The translations under genes and the position numbers were made by a program. From Bacteroidales bacterium (GTDB taxonomy: Bacteria > Bacteroidota > Bacteroidia > Bacteroidales > Bacteroidaceae), in contig JAATGU010000114.1 of assembly GCA_015654535.1 (NCBI GenBank), forward strand, positions 1-59,630: a stretch of 59,630 nt of DNA, in the 5' to 3' direction. The notes under the pieces are model-generated. The model was not told the DNA's origin and did not search any database. It saw only the letters and a program-made list of their open reading frames with translations. Below are positions 57,461 through 59,630 of this stretch, in pieces (the first letter of the stretch is position 1; each line of letters starts with the position of its first letter).

Positions 57461-58630
57461 CTATACGGCCAATTGATAAATTTTCCGAGTATCCTCTTTG
57501 GTCAATTTCTTGAAGGAACCAATGGTCTCCCCTTTATGACCGTGAAGCCTCTTTACCAATTCGTCAATATCTTCCTCTTTTGCCCCCAATTCTTTGAAAG
57601 AAACAGGCAGTCCGATAGAAGAAAAGAATTTCTTCAAAGCCTCAACACCTTTAAGTGCCACCGTCTTTTTATCCGCTCCATCGGGCACTCCCCATACACG
57701 TACCGCATATTGTGCCAGCATGTCAGGGTTAAAGTCCGCCAGATAAGTCATCCAAGCCGGAAACATAACCGCAAGTCCGGCTCCATGAGTCACATTATAA
57801 AGCGCGCTAAGCTCGTGTTCCATAAAATGAGTAGACCAATCTTCTTCACGTCCCACGCCACAAGTTCCGTTGTGCGCCATTGTTCCCGCCCACATTATAT
57901 TGGCACGCGCATCATAATTTATCGGTTCCGCCATCACCACCGGAGCTTCTTTGATAATGGTAAGCAACACCGCTTCAGACAGACGGTTACTAATCTCCAC
58001 TCCTTCCGTATTGCTGAAATAACGCTCCATCACATGTGCCATCATATCCGCTATTCCACAAGCCGTTTGAAACGGTGGAAGAGTATAAGTCAACAAGGGA
58101 TTCATCACAGAAAAAACCGGTCTCAAGAGCGGTGAGCCAGTTCCTAATTTAACAGAACCTTCTTCTTTAGTAATAACCGTATTGCCGGAACCTTCACTTC
58201 CCGCAGCAGGAATAGTAAGAACAGTAGCAACCTTCAAAGCACTCTCTATTTTTATACCTTTATTATAAAAGTCCCAGAAATTTCCCTGATAAGGAACTCC
58301 AAGTGCAATAGCTTTTGCTGTGTCAATCACACTACCTCCACCTATAGCCAGAATAAAATCCACCTTTTCCTTACGACAAAGATCAATTCCTTCATATACT
58401 TTCGTATCAATCGGATTGGGTTGCACTCCGCCCAAACTAAGATAAACTACCTTTTCACTCGTCAATGAATCTTCAACTCTGGTGAGTAATCCACTTTTCA
58501 CCACAGAGCCTCCGCCATAGAGCACCAATACCTTTTTTGCTCCATATTTCTTTACCAATTTACCGACCATTACCTCTGCATCCTTACCAAATACAAATTC
58601 GGTTGGACTATAAAACACAAAATTATTCAT
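57461..58630 (-). CDS. iron-containing alcohol dehydrogenase (BdhA/YqhD-type)
   Basis: 389 residues of the group III metal-dependent alcohol dehydrogenases. NAD(P)-binding GGGSVVKSG and GGGSVIDTAKAIA; metal-binding residues in IADMMAHVMERYF, the HFMEHELSALYNVTHGAGLA block and the final His region. It interconverts alcohols and aldehydes in the cytosol, probably in fermentation. Has a full-consensus promoter. Confidence 0.95.
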   Translation of the reverse strand: MNNFVFYSPTEFVFGKDAEVMVGKLVKKYGAKKVLVLYGGGSVVKSGLLTRVEDSLTSEKVVYLSLGGVQPNPIDTKVYEGIDLCRKEKVDFILAIGGGSVIDTAKAIALGVPYQGNFWDFYNKGIKIESALKVATVLTIPAAGSEGSGNTVITKEEGSVKLGTGSPLLRPVFSVMNPLLTYTLPPFQTACGIADMMAHVMERYFSNTEGVEISNRLSEAVLLTIIKEAPVVMAEPINYDARANIMWAGTMAHNGTCGVGREEDWSTHFMEHELSALYNVTHGAGLAVMFPAWMTYLADFNPDMLAQYAVRVWGVPDGADKKTVALKGVEALKKFFSSIGLPVSFKELGAKEEDIDELVKRLHGHKGETIGSFKKLTKEDTRKIYQLAV

Positions 58631-58662
58631 TGTTATTTTTTTATTTATCCTAAGAACTAAAC

Positions 58663-58693
58663 AAAGATAAGCAATACACGATAGAGTTCAAAG
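58663..58693 (-). promoter_or_regulatory. promoter of the iron-containing alcohol dehydrogenase gene
   Basis: Minus-strand TTTG (58690-58693), exactly 19 bp, TATCTTTG (58663-58670), 32 bp before the start codon. Confidence 0.85.
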
Positions 58694-59494
58694 GATATAG
58701 GCCAATCATTAACTTTATTAAAACGTTGGAAACAGTGGATGGTGGCTTTTCAGTAAGCGTCTCCACTATCCCTCCCTTGTATTTAATATAAGCCATTCTG
58801 TACCTTTGCGAAAAGTATGAAAACGAAAAAATTGCCTGGAGTATTATCGAGGATTATTATGCACAACTTTTGCGAGAGACCAACTCTAATCATTTAAGTA
58901 TGACCAAGCATTGCCAAGAACGTAGGGTATAATGTGCATTTCCAAATGAATGGTCCGATATGGGGTTAATGTTAGTCAATTAAAAGCTGAAGCATTTCCG
59001 GAACTTTACTCTAACGTTATTGCAGAAGTAACATCTATAGCTCATTCTGATAAAATGCTTTTTTCAATAGCTTTTAAAAAGCGGGATATTATGCGGTCAC
59101 TAACACTTCTGCATCAACACAGGCGGTAAATCTTCATACTGCCTCGGTCATCCATTGACCTTTCTTTTTATGCCGTTATGAGCATCCTATATGTTATTAC
59201 GATAATTATTATCTTTTCCACATGACTTATAACATCGATTATCCGGCATATTATTTTTCTCTTTTTCTGCAATTTCATACAAAACAATCTGCTAATTCAA
59301 TAAATCAAGGCTCATATTATTGAAATCACTATTGCCAATATATTTTTTATAATAACATTCTAAAGCAGTATCTTTAATGTACTTAAAACAAGTATTTCAC
59401 TGCATAATTTATTAATTATTAATCAACTAATACTTTTTCAGTAAATTCTAAATAGATCTATTAATTGAAACTTGGAGAATTAGCAGTAGATTAA
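58694..59494. other. 800-bp stretch without a recognisable gene
   Basis: A -7-like box TACCTTTG (58801-58808) precedes a 26-codon open frame (ATG 58817), and a start-less frame around 58974-59130 reads SQLKAEAFPELYSNVIAEVT, so decayed genes may lie here. Nothing was identified. The last 300 bp are very AT-rich. Confidence 0.5.
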
Positions 59495-59630
59495 GAGCCT
59501 GTTTAAAAATTAAATAAAAAAAGAGCTAAGAGTGTTTCCTCTTTGTCAGTAAAGCATTTATTTTGAGGTACCAAACTTAAAACAAGATGCATATAACTGA
59601 TTTAAAGGAAACACAGTGGCAATATATAAA
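59495..59630 (+). mobile_element. left end of an IS5-like insertion sequence, cut by window end
   Basis: The sequence from GAGCCTGTTTAAAAAT resembles the terminal inverted repeat of Bacteroidales IS5/IS1182-like elements, and 92 bp further a transposase-like frame begins. The right end and the target duplication lie outside the window. Confidence 0.6.
59587..59630 (+). CDS. IS transposase, first residues only
   Basis: ATG at 59587 reads MHITDLKETQWQYIK to the window edge, the usual opening of IS5-family transposases (tDLteaQW). The rest is outside the window. Confidence 0.6.
   Translation, partial: MHITDLKETQWQYI

Noticed and set aside
57374..58135. 253-codon plus-strand open frame
   Set aside because: Lies antisense over the alcohol dehydrogenase gene, low-complexity basic composition, no motif; shadow.

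Overview
The window looks like a chromosomal segment of a member of the Bacteroidales, probably Bacteroides or a close relative. The evidence is a 1320-residue hybrid two-component regulator, several promoters of the Bacteroidetes form TTTG-N19-TAnnTTTG (exact or near-exact at 18005, 21996, 39445, 46406 and 58663), start codons that mostly lack strong Shine-Dalgarno sites, GHL10-type glycosyl hydrolases, and a moderately AT-rich composition. No rRNA, tRNA or CRISPR array was seen. Region 1 (1-18,030) is an accessory island. After the end of an aldo/keto reductase it carries an apparent restriction locus: a small XRE regulator, a PLD-nuclease/SNF2-type helicase, a truncated KilA-N gene and a type IIG-like methyltransferase. 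It then carries a TcmP / three-Cys-motif pair with unexplained neighbours, and a series of damaged defence and toxin-antitoxin genes. AbiEi keeps only the tail of its AbiEii toxin, and HipB keeps only the tail of HipA. There are relics of a serine-dehydrogenase-type protease, a DUF4143 ATPase, hsdM, a DUF1016 nuclease and dinD. Two near-identical repeats of about 130 bp lie before the intact DUF1016 nuclease gene and before the hsdM relic. Region 2 (18,005-26,017) is core: purL, then an orphan hybrid two-component regulator. Region 3 (26,038-34,704, minus strand) is the most striking part: a complete iron-only (alternative) nitrogenase cluster, read anfH-nifI1-nifI2-anfD-anfG-anfK, an unknown helical protein, a NimA-like flavin split-barrel protein, then anfO, followed by the activator gene anfA. 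A textbook sigma-54 promoter (TGGCAT-N5-TTGC) lies 41 bp before anfH, which fits AnfA being a sigma-54 activator. The two NifI genes between anfH and anfD match the clostridial/archaeal mode of switching nitrogenase off at the protein level by 2-oxoglutarate and ADP/ATP sensing. No nifB, nifEN or nifV is in the window, so cofactor assembly must be encoded elsewhere. Region 4 (35,120-58,630) is mostly core: an extradiol dioxygenase, a YceI lipoprotein, an AraC regulator, two GHL10 hydrolases flanking a uvrA lacking one zinc finger, an outer-membrane barrel, an ATP-grasp-like protein, an AAA/DUF4143 ATPase, pyruvate:ferredoxin oxidoreductase (a possible electron source for nitrogenase), a thioredoxin-domain protein, a patatin, a cation/proton antiporter, a C1B cysteine peptidase and an iron-containing alcohol dehydrogenase. 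The window ends inside the left end of an insertion sequence. The most unusual non-coding signal is a pair of arrays (46,201-46,288 and 57,323-57,410). Each holds four palindromes with a TGTACA core at exactly 22-bp intervals, and the two arrays match unit for unit in opposite orientation.
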